Shown: piece after piece, positions 1-12,125 of the stretch | Layout: every line of letters begins with the position of its first letter | Numbering within the stretch: the first letter of the stretch is position 1 | NCBI RefSeq assembly: GCF_031755915.1 | Contig: NC_083379.1 | Coordinates: 21,152,001 to 21,216,000 of the forward strand | Reading direction: 5' to 3' | DNA: 64,000 bases | Source of the DNA: Ziziphus jujuba | Taxonomy: Eukaryota > Streptophyta > Magnoliopsida > Rosales > Rhamnaceae | The notes under the pieces: generated by a model | Database searches by the model: none | What the model was told of the DNA's origin: nothing | Seen by the model: only the letters and a program-made list of their open reading frames with translations | Made by a program: the position numbers and the translations under genes

Positions 1-663
1 ATTTGATTAATTATTTTCCGAATCTTGAGACAAAAAATATTGGGTTTTGCGAAAATGTTTTAAAAAGGGAATATTTCCAATTAAGTAACTGTGAGGGTTT
101 TGATAGAAAAATTATTTTCAACTATTATTACTAAACCATTCATGTATTTATTTATTTAATTATTATTTATTTATTTACTTATTACTAAATTACTTAATTA
201 TTAGTAGTTAGTAGACTGGGTCACTCATTGAGATGATTAGCATCTCACATTTTGAAATTTCGTTCCTTTAGGTTCAGGTGGTAGACATTGTTCGATCAGG
301 GTGAGCTCGACAGTTTGACCGTTTCTGAAGGACCAAGAAGTCTCCTTTTTGTCATTCCTTATTATGTAATATTTTTTTCTATTCTATTTGTAATAACTAT
401 CACACTTAGAATTTTATTAATGCTCTGTATACTATGTTGGATGTATTACTTAATTAATAATAAAACTTGTGGAAACAAATTGTAGTAAGGTGGGAGGAAG
501 CAGGTGGTGTATGTAGAAGTGTACTTTCAGTGCAGGAAGTTTGTGGTAAGTCCAACGCTTAGGGAAGGTTTTGTCGGGTTTTCCATTGGAGGGTCCAGTA
601 GGGTTTCCCTGGTATAAAGGCTTGTCTAGGGTTCCAGTGAGGAATTTTGGATGGGTCCTGACA
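1..663 (+). mobile_element. 3' part of a long LTR (family L), open at the window start
   Basis: This is the 3' portion of the same long LTR seen complete at 27300, 44500 and 53094. Shared landmarks are the hairpin GAGATGATTAGCATCTC at 230-246, the 'TTGTAGTAAGGTGGGAGGA' block near 479-497, and the terminal ...GGGTCCTGACA ending at 663. It lies directly against a minus-strand gypsy gag starting at 664, so it inserted into that gene. The 5' end and first target-site copy are outside the window, so I cannot tell whether it is a solo LTR. It encodes no protein. Confidence 0.8.
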
Positions 664-927
664 TCCACGGCCTCCTCGACCTCGTCCTTGGCCTGCATTG
701 AAATCCACCCTAGGATTCAGCCCACGTTGTGAGTTCTCAAATCTATCCATTCTTTGATCTAGATGATCAAAATGAGCATTCATCGTTTGAAGTTGTTCCA
801 AAACCACCATCATGTTAGTAGGTTCACCTCCATTTCCCGTTGCTCTAGAGTCCACTTTAAATCGCATGGACTGCTCTTCATTAATTCTTAAGGATCCATC
901 TCCTCTTCTCATTCTTGAATCTGCCAT
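664..927 (-). pseudogene. Ty3/gypsy gag, N-terminal fragment (family G)
   Basis: The fragment encodes the first about 88 residues of a family G Gag protein, the capsid precursor that packages element RNA. It starts MADSRMRRGDGSLRINEE and ends in an RG-rich stretch (GQGRGRGGRG). A predicted helical segment around residues 40-65 (VLEQLQTMNAHFDHLDQRM) looks coiled-coil-like. The same start recurs at 16789 (plus strand) and 20724 (minus strand), which identifies the family. The frame is cut at 663/664 by the family L LTR, which supplies a foreign tail. The rest of gag and pol would lie left of the window. ATG at 925-927 was chosen because all three copies share it. Confidence 0.75.
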
Positions 928-2040
928 GTTAGTATAAATAACACAAAAATTCTCACCAAAATGACTCCCTCACATGTTTCACTCAAACAAAGGTCTTAAC
1001 ACTCGTGTTTGCAACAAGTTTTGGCCTTCAACCTCTTTTAAGTTCACACTCTCTTTCCTTTTTCCACTTAAAGAATTATCTTAAAGTTCATAAGTATGTC
1101 TTTATTAAACTTATCAACAAAATAGCGACTAAAACAAACAAATACCGAGTGAATTAATAAAACCTAGTCTCGGCCCGATTAGCCAAGAATAAAGTAAATC
1201 AACAAGTAATTTTCGAAATTAATAAGGAGCAGACCAGAATATTAAGAAATCAAAAAAATTCAGGGATAAAATTTAGAAAAGAAATTCAAACAACGAACAA
1301 AAACAATTTTGAATAAAATATGGAATAGTTGTTGGTTGTAGCTTTCGTAATTTTAAATTTTTTGTTTCAAATTCTTTACCAATTTTAATCCAAACAATTT
1401 TAGCACTCAAAATTAAAATCTCCAACAGTATATATAATGAATAACAGAAACTCCAAATAATTACAATTGAAATTCCACACCAAAACAAACTCACTTTTTC
1501 AACCTTCCACAAATCGGTCTACATGCAGATTTTTTTTTTTATTTGGCTTTTTCTTTTTTCCTTTTTTTTTTTTTTTTGGTCTAAATCACTCACAGATTGT
1601 GAACACAAACTCCAGCAGCAAGAAAAAACACCAAAATTGCAATTCCAAATGCCAAATTTCCACCAAAGCCAAGACAATCTTTCAACAAAAAACAAATTGC
1701 AAAAATTTATGAATTTTATGCAATATGGTCTCAAAACTCCTCCTTCTTTTTTTTTTTTTTTTAACTATATGAATGCAACCAATTAAGATTAAAACAAAAA
1801 ATAAAAATCGACAATAAACCAAATTACTAAGAACTAATATGCAAAGTAACCAACACACTAGGAAGCAAAATTTAGCTAAACAAAGAAACAAATTCGGCTA
1901 TGTAGAAAATTTGTTTATTTTTTAATTTTTTTGTAGTGCAGAACGTGAAGAAGATAGAAGAAACCTTAACCTAATGTAAAAATTGTAGATTAACATAAAA
2001 TAAAATAAAACAAATAAGATAGATTATGAATAAAATTCGA
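928..2040 (-). other. Gypsy untranslated leader between primer site and gag (family G)
   Basis: About 1.1 kb between the gag ATG and the primer-binding site. It is AT-rich with long poly(T) runs at 1529-1538, 1562-1577 and 1747-1762. Segments match the leaders at 15727-16788 and 20725-22066, including the stretch just before gag and a poly(T) block followed by 'TATATGAATGCAA'. Short open frames here are homopolymer artefacts. No coding is supported. Confidence 0.7.
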
Positions 2041-2051
2041 CTTTGATACCA
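2041..2051 (-). promoter_or_regulatory. Gypsy primer-binding site (Met-tRNA type)
   Basis: On the minus strand this reads TGGTATCAAAG, close to the initiator-Met tRNA-complementary TGGTATCAGAGCC seen intact at 15714. It lies two bases inside the LTR edge at 2054, the usual position for priming minus-strand cDNA. One internal G has become A. Confidence 0.7.
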
Positions 2052-2053
2052 AA

Positions 2054-3152
2054 TGATATGAACCTAGGTCAACTTGCTCCTAAACCTGTATTATATTACC
2101 CCAGATCTTAATTATGTTTAGATTCTAATAGAAACCTTAACCTCTAACCAACTTATGATTAGAAACCTTGGTATATGTTGAAGATGCCACAGTAGGTGAT
2201 AGATGTCCTATTGATAAGTCAAACTAAAATACTTGCTTTCTATTAAGTGTTTTAGGTGTACAAAGAGAACTAAGAAAATCCTTTCTCACAAGTATTTTTC
2301 TGTATGAATAATGTACTGAACTTTATTGAGAAAATAAGTCTTTAAATAGGCTAATATTCACAAAACAAAACCCTAAAACACTAGGTTAAAACCGACCACA
2401 AAGATTAGGAAACGATGGTGTTGGCCGAATTTCAATTCTTTTATTTTGAATTAGGAATTGATTAATTTACAATTGAAAAAATAAAATATCAAATTTCCTA
2501 AGTAAATTTTTCCAGCAAATAAACAAATAAAAACCAAAATAAAATATAGTTTCCTAAAACAAAAAGTCAAACTCAAATTAGGAAACTAGTTGACTAATTG
2601 ACAACTAAGCTGTCTTTATCCAATCACCAGCTAGTTTAGGCTTCAAATTAGCTCCCATATGGAATGTAGGATGCATAATAGATTAGTAATAACTTCCATA
2701 CATTTCCACTTGATTGGAATAAGTCAAACTTGCTTGAACAACAAAAGAAGTCAAAGCTAGCACCAAAATGAGCATTTTTGGCCAACAAGAGGAGTCATGT
2801 GCACAAGTGGAATTGAAATGCTTTTGCTTCTACCTTTGAATGATTCCATGGCCTCTTGGTAATATCAATTGATTTCATAATGTGTTGAATCCATTCCTTT
2901 CTGCCCGGGTAAAAAATGTACCAAAACAGCTTGCCGGGTCCATTTCTGCCTTCGTAACTTGGATACACAAGATGGGCTTTGGATGTTCAGATAATGTGAT
3001 GCCTTCTTGAGATTCAATAACTCCTTGTGTGAAGCTAACTATAATGTTTTTGAATTTCCTAGCTTGTTCCCTAGTGGTTGGTTCCGTCTTCATTTGTAAA
3101 GGATCACCACCCCAACAGGTAGTCAATTGTACTAGTACGGGTGAATTCTCAT
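2054..3152 (-). mobile_element. Family G LTR, 5' LTR of the element at 664-2051
   Basis: A complete LTR in minus orientation, about 1.1 kb. On the plus strand it begins TGATATGAACCTAGG and ends GAATTCTCAT(A). It matches the 1133-1134 bp LTRs at 22067-23199 and 23443-24576. Minus-strand positions 3126-2875 keep an open frame for MKTEPTTREQARKFK..., the polyprotein C-terminal extension encoded in the U3 of this family. It directly abuts another leader remnant at 3153, not flanking DNA, so its outer boundary is a recombination product. Confidence 0.8.
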
Positions 3153-3475
3153 AAAAAAACTCCCTCCTTTTTCTTTTCTTTTTGAATATATGAGTGCAAT
3201 TAATTAAGATTAAAACAACAAATAAAAATCAACAATAAACCAAATTATTATGAACACTTATGCAAACAACCAATAAACTAGAAAACAAAAATTTGGTTAA
3301 CAAAAGGTACAGATTCGGCTATGTAGAAAAATTTGTGTTTCTTTTTTTTTAATGCAAAACATGAATAAGATAGAAGCAACCCTAACCTATTGTTAGAATT
3401 GGAGAACAACAAAAATAAATAAATAAATTAAATAAGATAGATCAAACTTGAACAAAATTCATCTCTGATACCAAA
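3153..3475 (-). mobile_element. Gypsy leader remnant plus primer site between two LTRs
   Basis: About 310 bp matching the LTR-proximal leader of family G (compare 1741-2040, sharing 'AATTAAGATTAAAAC' and 'AGATAGA'). A primer-binding site follows at 3463-3473, reading TGGTATCAGAG on the minus strand, with a two-base gap before the next LTR. LTR-leader-primer site-LTR in the same orientation is expected from unequal recombination between tandem or related copies. Confidence 0.65.
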
Positions 3476-4606
3476 TGATACTAACTTAGGTCGACTTGCT
3501 CCTAAACCCGTATTATATTAGCCCGGATCACAATTAAATTCAGGTTCTAATGGTCACCTTAACCTCTAACCAACTTGTGATTATAAAATTTGATATTTGA
3601 TGAAGACACCACAATAGGTGATGGACGTCCTATTGATAAGTCAATCCAAAACACTCGATCTCTATTCAATATTTTAGGTGTTCAAAGAGAATAAAGAGAA
3701 TTATTTCTCACAAGTATTTTTCTATATGAATAGTGTACTAAATATTATTGAGAAAATAAGCACTTAAATAGGTTTCAATAAAAAAAAATAAAACCCTAAA
3801 ACAACTAGGTTAGAACGGCCATGGATAAGGAAACAAAAGTGTGGCCGAATTCTACTACCTTTCCTAATCTAATTTGGATTAATTAGGTCCTTTATTTTGA
3901 ATTAGAAATTAATTAATTTACTAGAAAAGTAATAAAATTATAACTTTGCTAAAGTAAGTTTTCTGCAAATAAATAAATAAAAACCAAAATAAAGACTATT
4001 TCCTAAAACAAAAGATAAATGTTCAAATTAGGAAACTAGTTGACTAGTTTGCCAACTAAGATGACTTTATCCAATCACCAGCTAGTTTAGGCTCCAAACC
4101 AGCTCCAATATGCCATTTAGGATGCTAAATAGGATTAATATTGGTTCCTATAAGTTGCCCTTGATTGGAACAAAAAGCACTTGCTTGAACAACAAGAAAG
4201 ATCAAAGCCAGCACCAAAATGAAGCAATTCGGCCAACATGAAGTCTTGTGCGCCAACATGATTAATGAGAAGCTTTAATTCTGACTTGGCAAGATTTCAT
4301 GGTCCCTTGGAGTGCTCAATCACATTCATAAGTCAACAAAGTCATTCCTTGCTGCCCGGAGTCCATAGATGCATTAAAACAGCTTCCCTTGTCCATTTCT
4401 GCCTTCAAAACTTGGATGCATAAACAGGCTTTGGATCTTTTGGTATTATCATACCCTCTTGAGAATTAATAACACCTTCTATGAAGCTAACCAAGTTATC
4501 CTTAAATCTTTTAGCTTGTGCCCGTGTGATTGGTTCCGTTTTCAATTGTACAGGATCAGCATCCCAGCGAGTAGTCGGTTGTACAAGTACAGGCAGATTC
4601 TCATCA
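3476..4606 (-). mobile_element. Second family G LTR of the ladder
   Basis: A complete 1131-bp LTR in minus orientation. On the plus strand it runs from TGATACTAACTTAGG to GCAGATTCTCATCA. Its length agrees with the 1133-1134 bp copies elsewhere. The minus strand encodes a short MKTEPITRAQAKRFK-type frame near 4400-4550. It is followed at about 4625 by a third LTR truncated at the near end. Confidence 0.8.
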
Positions 4607-4624
4607 TAATCTAAGCTCCCTTTT

Positions 4625-5468
4625 CATTGAAAAATAATCCTTTAAATAGGCTAGAGTCACAAAATGAAAACCCTAGAAACATTAGGGTAAAATTCGGCCA
4701 ACCTAGAATTGGATTAGGAAAGACCAAATTTTCTATGTTTCTTAAACTAATTTGGGTTAATTAATTCATTAATTTTAAAATAAGAATTAATTAATTTACA
4801 ATAAAAATAATAAAATATTAACCCTCTTAAATTGATTTGTCCAGCGAATAAATAAATAAAAAAAAAGACTATTTCCTAAAATAAAAGTCAAAGCTCCAAA
4901 TTAGGAAACTAGTTGACTTGTTTATCAAAGAAGCTGTCTTTGTCTAATCACTAGCTAGTTTAGGCTCTAAATCAGCTCCAATATGCCATCTAGGATGCCA
5001 AATAGGATTAGAATTGGTTCCCATATGTTGCCCTTGATTAGAATAAGCAAAGCTTGCTTGAACAACAAGAAAGACCCTTCCTAGTGCCAAAACCGGCCAA
5101 GTTGATCTTTATGCGGAAAGGTGTTTTATGTTTAGTCTTACTGCATCTTTGAGTTGATTCCATGATCCTTTGGTGTGTTCAGTCATCTTCACAAGCTAAA
5201 AACTAGTCCTTTGTTGCCCGGAGTCCATAGATGCACCAAAACAGCTTTCCAAGTCCATTTCAACCTTCATAACTTGGATGATAGAATGGGCTTTGGATCT
5301 TCGAGTATTATCATGCCTTCTTGAGATTTAAATAACACTTGAATGAAATTAACTAGGTTTTCCTTAAATCTCTTAGCTTGTGCTCTTGTGATTGGTCCCA
5401 TCTTCAATTGCACAATATCAGCACCTCGGTGAGTCATATGTTGTACAGATACAGGTGGATTCTCATTA
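4625..5468 (-). mobile_element. Third, truncated family G LTR
   Basis: The segment starts within the LTR, at the part equivalent to 'TTTAAATAGGCTA', and runs to the U3 terminus GGTGGATTCTCATTA at 5468. About 290 bp of the far side is missing. Minus-strand positions 5440-5267 keep the MGPITRAQAKRFKENL polyprotein-tail frame. It is the third same-orientation G LTR in 3.4 kb. Confidence 0.75.
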
Positions 5469-5599
5469 GGTATGTTTGTAAAATGATATGAAATGTAATA
5501 TAGCAATAAGTGGGCAGTGTAGGCGGATGTGAATATTTAAAGGTAATTTTTTTTATTGAGTTATTTATAATATAAATGTTCTTATATTTTATCGACATG

Positions 5600-5805
5600 C
5601 TGCCAATTGCAGAATTATCTGTAGTAAAGAGGGAGGGATAAGGTGGTATGATATGGGAGTGTGTCTTCATGCAGGTTAATTTTGGGGCACGCAATACCCT
5701 CAGGGGAGATGCTGCCGGATTTTCCGTATAACGGTCTGGTAGGGTTTCCCTTGGGATTAGGGCTTATCTAGGGTTCCAGAAAGGGATCTTGGATGGTTCC
5801 TAACA
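5600..5805 (+). mobile_element. Orphan 3' tail of a family L LTR
   Basis: Only the last about 200 bp of the long LTR are recognisable: the GTAGTAAAGAGGGAGGGATAA block, 'GGGGAGATGCTGCCGGATTT', the 'GGGCTTATCTAGGGTTCCAG' block, and the end GGTTCCTAACA at 5805. The rest of the LTR is absent. Segment 5469-5599 is weakly similar or unique. Confidence 0.65.
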
Positions 5806-8800
5806 GATAATCTTGCTTTGTATATTGTCTCCAAGAGATTTAAGAGAAAACATTCCACTTGGTCCTGAAACAAAAGTTTTAAATTAATTGATGTTGGTCA
5901 AACTAAGAAGGTGACCTTAGTTTCTAAGTGATTTTTTATGTACCTTGGTTCACATGGCAAGTGATGCATGTTGGAATGGACTTAAGTACTAAATTTGTTT
6001 TATGCTATGAGTTAATACGTTTAATGATCTAGATTTGTGTGTTGTGTGTTCATAAACCTTTGTTTAATTTTGTTAGAAAATGTTCTTTAAAAATTTACTT
6101 TTGCCTTATTGTTTTGAAAATTGTAGCTGAATTGTTTAGTTTTATTTTGGACTTTATGTTATTCAGTTGGAGACTTCTCTTGGAATTTTCCTTTAACAAA
6201 AACTTGCTTGATTTTACTTTATTTACTTAAAATCTTTGTATGCGTTTTCTTTTATAGAAATGAATGTATGGGTTTCTAAACATTTAATTAAGTATGAAAG
6301 GGGTATAAAGAAATTTATTAAGCATCTAAGCACCATAATGAATTTAACTAAACATTAAAACTTGGAAAGCAATGGATATTGATGAGTACTTGAGCATTTG
6401 TTGGGTTGAATTGTTAAGAAAGAACTATGAGGAAGATGAGAAGATGAAAATGTATAGAGGTTAATGTGTTTGGTTTGATTGATCTTATTTGGTTTATTTG
6501 TGGCATAATGTGTTAATGAACTTTTTAAAAAGAAGTGATTTTTTTGGCCAAAAGAGATTGCAAAAGGAGATTAAATTCTAATTTTGAGGATAAGAAAATT
6601 TTCTAAAATTCATTGGAGACTTTTGGACCTTTATATTTTATTTTTAATTCTAAAGTTAAGAATGATTAATAATTTCAGCTGAGTGACTTTCAGACAATTA
6701 AAATGTTTTTAAGGTAAGTTAAATCATGTCTTCATTTTGGATGACAATTGAAGTTAAATTATTTTTATAAGGTTAAAAGTTGATTTTTCTTTAATTGATG
6801 ACTTTTGGACCTATTTTCTAAATCTTGGGAATTTATAAAGTATTTTGGACTTCAATTATTTAAATTTTGACATCATGTTTGACAAAGTTTGGTTGCAAAA
6901 CAAGTTATTTGTGAATGGGTTTTGGATTGTATTTATGATGTATATGGATTGTTGATTGATGATTGATATATTGGTTTAAAGAACCAAACTTAATAGTTTG
7001 GAAATATTAATAGGAAGAGAAACTGCAAATGAAAGGTGTACTATTTTGGTTAGCTTGAATAATCAAAAGTAAAAATGAATGAGATGTAAAGTTCTCCACT
7101 CCTTTGTCTTTTAACGTGTGTGTTTTTGTTTGAAAGTTGGAATGATGTATGGTTGAGGTTGAGACCTTGTAACTTGTAAAGAAGGAAAGTTTTGAATGGC
7201 TTACTTGTCTATCTTTTAAGTGAATGTATTTTGGATTAAGACTTATAGTTTGGTTACTAATTAAAGCATTGGTACTATAAATAACAAAGAAGCACCATTT
7301 TAGAACTGAGCGAAAGGATACTTCTTGGATTAAGGAGTCACTGGATTGTACTGTGAATGAGATTTTCCCTAAACCCTAATTATTTTCCAAACTGTATGTA
7401 TATGGTGATGGGTATTATATTCATGCATTCATGAGTGTGGCATATAAAGATTGTATGTGATTGGTGTTGAATTTTATTGCATGTTTTATGATTTATAGTT
7501 TATGGTATTATAGTTAATATATTATTGCTTTGCAAATGTCACTTAATATATATTTATTTCCAATTAATGGAATAGGGTTGATATAAGCATGTCGCATCTT
7601 GCATATATGTGCATTGAGCACATAATATGAGCCTCTTTTATGAAATGTCATTTCTAAACTGATTTTGGAAAAGTGTATTCACTTAATTTTAAATAGATCT
7701 TGAACCCTAGTAAAAGATTAAAAATATGTGGATATGGCTATGACTAAATATAATTGATGATTTGATTGTTTTCTAAGGAATCATTTCTGATCCCTAGGAT
7801 TAGTCTGACCAACATGAGGGCTAAATATAGGGTTATCCTATGGCCCTGGTTTGATCACCTAAGGAGACAAGTATGGCTGTTTTATGGCTATGGGTGTTGA
7901 TCACTGCTTGGAGATAGACATGTCTGACATTTTGGGTTCGGTCATAAAAGATCAAAGTCATAGGTTTTAGTATGATGATTTTGTTAATGATATATGATAA
8001 TGTTAATTATGATACTATCTCCTATTTGGTGCCGAGTATCTCCACTAGATAGTTGAGATAAGGTTTGGTTATAACACGTTCACATACTTTGATTTGTTCT
8101 TTCATGTATAGCGGTAAGTTTTCCTTATCATGTCCTAATTTGCTCTTAGCATGTGTATTAGATAAAACTCTATGATTCCATACATACAGTGATTTGTTCT
8201 TTGTATACATTATATAACAAGTAGTTATGATTTATTGTTTACCAAAACGTTAAACCTTGTAGCATGTGCATTGCATCATGATGTGATTATATATATACTA
8301 GTTATTGATATTGCAAGACTATATTATTTTTTCTATGAGTATTAAACCCTCACTAAGTACTTGTACTCACCTCTCAGTTTCTAAACTCCACATGTATTAG
8401 TGGGATACTAGTTTCGAGGAAAGAAGTAAGCTTGTTTGGACTTTGGAGTCGTGGGATGGTGGAAGTTAATTTCAATAATGAACTATTACTACTATTGTAT
8501 TTTGTGGATCTATTGTTTATGTATTTAGACTTATTTCTGAACTCTACTGCCTATTGAGGTTAAATCTAACTTGTACTAAGGTTAAGATGTAAGGTTCTAA
8601 TGAGATTTACAACCTCTATCGATTATTTGAACAAGTATGTGTTTCGAAGTGTTGCATTGTTGATGTTAATGTTTCTATGTTTTTACTTGCATGGTTGTTG
8701 AAGTTGTTAAGTTTTTGTATTGCTTAGGGCTTTCTTAAAGACCTCTCTAACGTGGAGGCAAATTCATGATTTGATGAATAGTGCTTCGTAAGAAAGGGAT

Positions 8801-8929
8801 TCTTGGAAAAAGTTAACTGCTTACCAACATTAGGATAGCTCACAACATCGCAACAAAACCTTCAAATGGGTTGATTCCTACCAAGAACTATTAGAATTCT
8901 ATAAATTAATTTTCTTTTTGGGCATCACA
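5806..8929 (+). mobile_element. Heavily diverged LTR-like block 1
   Basis: This gene-free block has no open frame of note. Segment 7795-7935 aligns by eye with 9810-9975, sharing 'TGACCAA', '(G)TTTGAT...CCT.AGGA', 'TATGG' and 'GTTGATCA' in order. Both are followed about 0.5 kb later by a 'CTCACTAA...CACC' segment. The block ends near GGGCATCACA at 8929, which resembles a CA-ending LTR terminus. I infer an old LTR retrotransposon remnant. The left boundary is arbitrary, and I found no target duplication. Confidence 0.35.
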
Positions 8930-10745
8930 GTTTTGAGGAGTGGTTGATTAACATTTTATTTTTGTATGCTGAATGGTAATATATTTACTAAAAATTATAT
9001 TAATTTTTTTATATATGGATTAATGTATTAAAGTATTTTTGGTACAATGGTAATTATGGAGAATTTAGTAAAGTTGATAAATGTATATAGGTTCTTCTCG
9101 AATCATTCAGCATGTGGCATGGCTTGTATACAATGGTTTTTGTATTAGGTATACTGGAAAAGGTTTACCAAAGCTTACCTTTTATGTATTGAAAAGGATT
9201 TTCAAAAGGAAAATGTTTTCTAAAGCAAATTTCTTTTTGTAAATTATTATGGTTTTGGAAAAGCTTTTGAAATTGTATACATAGATTATTGGTTTTGGAA
9301 AATTATCTAAAAAGTATTTGGTTATGTGCGTTGACATTCTAATTTAGAAAGGTGGTTTTGTATTTTTTTTTTCTTTTTTTGGAAATGACTTGTTTTACTT
9401 TAATCACTCTGGCACCAATATCATTTTTAAATAAATAAATTATTTATGGTATTACTAAATTTGGAAATTAATCGATTACTGAAACTCTTTTGCCATTGTT
9501 CTTGTTTTAAATAAAAAATGATTTGATTATATAGTATACAGGATTAAACTTTAAGAATTTTGGTTTCAATCTTGATTTAGTTTAAACCTAGAGCTTGCTT
9601 TATATGGTAATAGATTATAGTTTAGGCATGGAGTTTACTCAATCTGGTTTATGGAAATGGATTTTGGATTTGGCTTAGAGCTTGCTCAACTGGTCCTATG
9701 ATTATCGATTATTTATTATTGATAGCTGAGATGATCTTGAGTGTATCTCAATTAATTGTGTACATAGTTTCAATGACCTTGAGTTTCTTGATCGACTGAT
9801 TGTAATCTATAAGTTTAGTTTGACCAATACAAGGACTAGAAACACAAGTGTCCAGCAACCTTGGCTTGATACCTTAAGAACTAGGCATGGATGTCCTATG
9901 GACTTGAAGTTGATCATCAACTGGAGACAAGCAATACATGTATTTGGATTTGGTTTGTCACCAAAGTCTAGAGTTAGGGTTATGATTATAGATATGGATA
10001 TATGATATATTATGGATTCGGATATGGATATGAATATGGCTATTGTTTGATATATCTTGTTAATTTGGTTTGGAGATATTTATCTTTTCTGAGCATTAAA
10101 GGCAATGAAATGTTCTGTTATTGACCTAGTAAAAAGGTGTTTTCCCCAAATTAAAAGAGGGTAATTGGTTTTCTCATCCAACATGTATTTATTTGTTTTG
10201 TACATGTGATTGAGACTTGGATTTTTCATCATAATGGTCTTTCCTAAAGATATTAGCTATGATTTATTTTCTGATGGATTCATATGATTTTGGCAAATTG
10301 AATTTGCATGGCATTATTACATCTCATAATCTATATTTTATATGATATATTACTTGTTGTACTAGGTGATTGATATTTTGTGTGGAAGTCCAAACCTCAT
10401 TCACTAACTATTCATATTCACCCCTCCTTATCAAACTCCTACAGGTAGTAAAGCGGTTGATCAAGTTGGCAGTGGAGAGAGTTCACACTTGGAGTTAATG
10501 AGGTTAAGCTGGTTTTATACTTGGAATCTTTTAAGTATTGATTTTTAATACAAACTTGTATTTTTGTTAAAGACCTATGCATTATCATTTGCAAATATTT
10601 TATTTGTAGAGATTTGGTATGAAATTTTGGATTTTATTATTGTTGGATCTTTTGGGTATTACTAAGTTTCTCTTAAGATTTATAAAAAATGATGATATAA
10701 TGAGTATCAGTTCTAGAAGACAAGTCTCATTAACTTAGTATTGTT
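8930..10745 (+). mobile_element. Heavily diverged LTR-like block 2
   Basis: The partner of block 1: shared segments at 9810-9975 and 10393-10500 occur in the same order as in 5806-8929. It has no coding capacity beyond short random frames. The two blocks may be the two LTRs, or two copies, of one ancient element whose interior is gone. Both boundaries are approximate. Confidence 0.3.
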
Positions 10746-12125
10746 GGGTTTATCTTAGTAGATTTAAGATAGCTAACATCATCACAAATAAGACCTTGGG
10801 AATATCAATCCTATCAAAAAGAGTACAATACAAGGATAATAATTTTAAAGTAATTAAGTAAGTTTTTTTAAAAAAAAAAAGAAAAAAAAAGGAAAAAAAA
10901 GAAGAAGAAAAATCTATCTTTCTGTCAAAGGAACAAAACAGTGAATTTATCTTAGATATCATGTGAATAACATATATTTTTAAATTTAATAAACCCTTTA
11001 AGGAATATTAAATTAAATTTATTGATGCAATAATCATGACCTTAATAGAATAAAGTACTCTTATTTAAGTCAAAATGGTTCATGTTTAAATTTTTATACT
11101 CCATGAAAAGTTGTTAATCATCTATTTGTTGTTTGAATATAAAGGTCAAGAAATTTAATTCATACATTTATGGATATATATACATTTTGAATAGTGAAGA
11201 ATAAGCAATTTTTCCCTACAAAATATAGCATTGGATTAATGTCAAAAGACCATTGATTTTACAGCTCAAGTCATATTAACCATTTATACGAAATGTTATT
11301 CAATGGGTTTTGTTTTTATAATTGAAATCAATTAAATGGAATTACATTAAATAAGAAGAAACACCACTATATAATGTATGATGATTATATTTAAGCAAAA
11401 CATTTTGTGTCTATATATAATGCCTTAGTATATATATATATATATATACATTTATATACAAATGCGAACTTAACACTTTTATTCAAATATTAATTTGTAA
11501 AAATATAAATTGCTTCCTTGTACGGCAGATCACACAAACCATAAAAAAACATTAGTTTAAACAAAGTTAATATGAGCAATACATATACCAAATGTACTTC
11601 TAAGATCCTAGGCTTTGTTTTTCTTTTTTAACTAAGTGAAAAATATGCTAACTATTGATATATTTGAGTAAAAAAAAAAAAACTATCGATATATTTATAT
11701 TTTACGTGTCTCTTTCTCTTCTTTTAATTCTGAAATTTGTAATATAAATACTAATTTCAAATTCTATTCAAACCTAACTTTCAACCAATGATGACACATA
11801 AACAAACACATACATTGTATATATTTATGGCGATATGATACTCTATATTTAATCTATTTGCTTCGCTTCTTTGTCAATGATTAATGTCATATATTCTCTA
11901 ACTATCAAATATATTTATGAAATTTAGGCTTTGTTTGTTATGATGGAAAAGTAAAAGTAAGATTTAAAAAAAGAAAAAGTTGAAAAAAAACAAAAAAAAA
12001 AAGAGCAAAAAATGGAAGGAAGGAAAATAAGATAATTGCTTGGTTAGAAACCAGAGTAGGATGGATCTTCCATCCAAATAATCCCTCCATATATGGAGAG
12101 ATTATTGGAAGGAAATAGTTTAACT
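10746..12125. other. Gene-free AT-rich spacer
   Basis: I see no gene or recognisable repeat family. There are poly(A) tracts at 10867-10900, a (TA)n microsatellite at about 11428-11449, and a purine-rich A stretch at 11965-12035. Apparent open frames are driven by homopolymers. Confidence 0.6.

Noticed and set aside
1467..1891. Phe/Lys-rich frames in the gypsy leader
   Set aside because: Produced by poly(T) and poly(A) runs. Equivalent leaders do not keep them.
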